A stretch of DNA of 64,000 bases, taken from the NCBI RefSeq assembly GCF_038433135.1, contig NZ_JBCDMV010000010.1, positions 5,909 through 69,908 on the forward strand, read 5' to 3'. Both the position numbers and the translations under genes were made by a program. The notes beneath the pieces were generated by a model. That model made no database searches and was not told the origin of the DNA. It saw nothing but the letters and a program-made list of their open reading frames with translations. The first letter of the stretch is position 1. Every line of letters begins with the position of its first letter. Source of the stretch: Luteococcus sp038433135 (GTDB taxonomy: Bacteria > Actinomycetota > Actinomycetes > Propionibacteriales > Propionibacteriaceae). Below are positions 62,704 through 64,000 of the stretch, one piece after another.

Positions 62704-63720
62704 TCAGGGCAGAAGCGAGGCCACCACGTCTGCCGCCGGGAGGTCCTGGGCCGCGGCCCAGCCGGCACCGGCCCAGCCGGAGATCTGCGAGGAGTCGCCG
62801 CGGGCCGCGGCCGCCGCACGCAACGGCTGGGTGAGCTGGTTCACCTGCGGGTAGACCGCCGGTGCGTGCGCGTCATGCACCTGAAGGAAGTCGTTGACCA
62901 GTCCACGGGCGGCGCGGCCCGAGAAGGCCCGGGTGATCCGGGTGCCGTGTGCGCTGGTCAGCAGGGCCCGATGCGCCGCGGAGGTGCCGGCCTCGGGGCA
63001 ACGCAGGAAGGCCGTGCCGGCCTGGACCGCCACGGCTCCGGCCGCCAGCAATCGCTGCACATCGCCACGGGTGGCCACCCCACCGCTGGCCACCATCGGC
63101 AGCCCGACCTCGGCGAGTTCCGGCAACAGCGCCAGCGCATCGCGACTGTTGGGCGTCTTGGCCATGTCATGGGTACCGCGATGCCCGCCCGCATCAAAAC
63201 CCTGCACCACCAGGGCGTCGGCCCCGACGCCCGCCGCAGCCCGGGCCTCGGCCAGGTCGGTGACGGTGACCAGCACCCGGCTGCCCACCTTCTTCAGCGC
63301 GGCAACATCCTGGGCACTGGGGCAGCCGAAGGTGAAGCTGACCATCGGCACGGGATGGACGTCGGTCAGCAACCGCAGCTTGTCGGGGTAGTGGTCGTCG
63401 TCGTCCCAGCGGGGCTCGCCGACCCCTTCCCCCAGCCGGGCGGCGTAGTCCGTCACCGCCTGCTCGTCCCGAGCCCGGTCCGAGGCCTCGGGGACGAAGA
63501 GGTTGACGCCATGGGGCACACCGGCCAGCTGGGTGCCGAGCCGGTCGGCCAGCTCGGTCAGGTTGGCCTCCAACTTGGCTGCCGTCAGGTAACCGCCGGG
63601 CAGGAAACCGCCGCAGCCGGCGCGCAGCACCGCGGCCAGCAGTTCGGGGCTGGTGGGGCCGCCGGCCATCGGGGCCAGCAGCAGGGGGAGGCGGCCGGTC
63701 AGTCCGGTCTGGGCAGTCAT
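62704..63720 (-). CDS. Nitronate monooxygenase-like flavoprotein
   Basis: 338 residues from MTAQTGLTGRLPLLLAPMAGG. FMN TIM-barrel of the nitronate-monooxygenase family: PHGVNLFVPEASD near residue 72, FTFGCPSAQDVAALKKVG near 128, VVQGFDAGGHRGTHD near 170 with the catalytic-site His, and PMVASGGVATRGDV near 205. It oxidises alkyl nitronates such as propionate 3-nitronate to remove nitrite. An ATG 26 codons upstream is possible but lies in polar, Gly-rich sequence. Confidence 0.85.
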   Translation of the reverse strand: MTAQTGLTGRLPLLLAPMAGGPTSPELLAAVLRAGCGGFLPGGYLTAAKLEANLTELADRLGTQLAGVPHGVNLFVPEASDRARDEQAVTDYAARLGEGVGEPRWDDDDHYPDKLRLLTDVHPVPMVSFTFGCPSAQDVAALKKVGSRVLVTVTDLAEARAAAGVGADALVVQGFDAGGHRGTHDMAKTPNSRDALALLPELAEVGLPMVASGGVATRGDVQRLLAAGAVAVQAGTAFLRCPEAGTSAAHRALLTSAHGTRITRAFSGRAARGLVNDFLQVHDAHAPAVYPQVNQLTQPLRAAAAARGDSSQISGWAGAGWAAAQDLPAADVVASLLP

Positions 63721-63818
63721 CGGTTCTCCGCTCTGGCCGCGCCGGGTGATGGCGACCGTCCACCCCGATTCTTGCCCCGACCCCCCACCCGCCGTCAAGG
63801 AGCAGCCCCCGGGGACAC

Positions 63819-63909
63819 CTCCGAGAATCGACCACCAGAATCACGCGGGAGCGGACAGTTCCCGCGCAGCGAAGCTTCACGGCCCGCATCCGGAGGTCGA
63901 TTCTCGGAA
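63819..63909. repeat. 91-bp family intergenic inverted repeat, copy 13
   Basis: Left arm CTCCGAGAATCGACCACCAG (first base changed) and right arm CGGAGGTCGATTCTCGGAA. The centre is not conserved. It is upstream of the nitronate-monooxygenase-like gene. Confidence 0.85.
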
Positions 63910-63932
63910 CTGGACGGCCGCCCCACAAATGC

Positions 63933-63971
63933 GGCGAGGGCCGGGACGCACATGGCGTCCCGGCCCTCGCC
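63933..63971. terminator. Perfect 17-bp hairpin terminator near the window end
   Basis: GGCGAGGGCCGGGACGC at 63933-63949 pairs with GCGTCCCGGCCCTCGCC at 63955-63971 around a five-base loop. The gene it serves lies beyond the window edge, probably coming from the right on the minus strand. Confidence 0.75.
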
Positions 63972-64000
63972 GGTGGAACTGCTCGGGATCCGGCCCTTGC

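Overview
The window is a 64 kb piece of a high-GC actinobacterial chromosome. The cobalamin genes (including a CobB-CobC fusion), a LysG/LysE pair, an actinobacterial-type SerC beginning with TTG and frequent GTG starts fit a member of the Propionibacteriaceae; the exact genus cannot be fixed from sequence alone. Genes are dense and often overlap by 1-8 bases. No rRNA, tRNA, CRISPR array, transposase or prophage was recognised.

Left part (1-12.3 kb), catabolic islands. A plus-strand operon starts with the end of a sugar ABC-transporter ATPase. It continues with a GH63-type glucosylglycerate hydrolase, a GH13_18 glucosylglycerate/sucrose-type phosphorylase, a YcjQ-like dehydrogenase, two Gfo/Idh/MocA oxidoreductases and a GH36-like alpha-galactosidase. 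This is a module for importing and breaking down a small glucoside, probably partly through keto-sugar intermediates. It converges on a minus-strand four-carbon acid-sugar operon: GntR regulator, KdgT-family permease, DUF1537 kinase, PdxA2 dehydrogenase. A palindromic operator candidate sits inside the permease promoter.

Middle part (12.4-40 kb), mostly core genes: a bacterial PH-domain protein, an NTF2-fold protein, lipoproteins, a SWIM-SNF2 ATPase, a MazG-like pyrophosphohydrolase, a crotonase, an L,D-transpeptidase, several exporters (SetA-like MFS, TauE, MFS, Gdx-type SMR, LysE, two EamA), a receiver-thioredoxin-reductase-like fusion, LysG, a 43-residue zinc ribbon, HAD phosphatases, a DUF559 protein, a glycosyltransferase, a rhodanese and UppP.

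Cobalamin part (40.2-49.1 kb). A plus-strand cobalamin riboswitch is followed by an opposite-strand alpha-ribazole-phosphatase-like gene. Then comes a tight operon cobD(cbiB)-cobQ-cobO-cobBC-cobT-cobU-cobS. An RNA running from the riboswitch to the operon would be antisense to the phosphatase.

Right part (49.3-64 kb): serC, a 49-residue protein with a possible coupled mini-ORF, DctA, HrpB, a DinB-like protein, a Pro/Gln-tailed membrane protein and a HAD phosphatase. A sensor kinase then converges with and overlaps a response regulator, which lies just downstream of an HtrA-like protease. Three copies of GCTGTGA lie in the htrA/PAP2 divergent promoter region. A nitronate-monooxygenase-like gene closes the window.

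The most unusual signal is a dispersed intergenic repeat of about 91 bp: 11 full and 2 partial or degraded copies between 17.7 and 63.9 kb, none before 17.7 kb. It has roughly 24-bp terminal inverted repeats and a small central motif at a fixed position. One copy supplies the stop codon of lysG and another lies just upstream of a PP2C-like gene.
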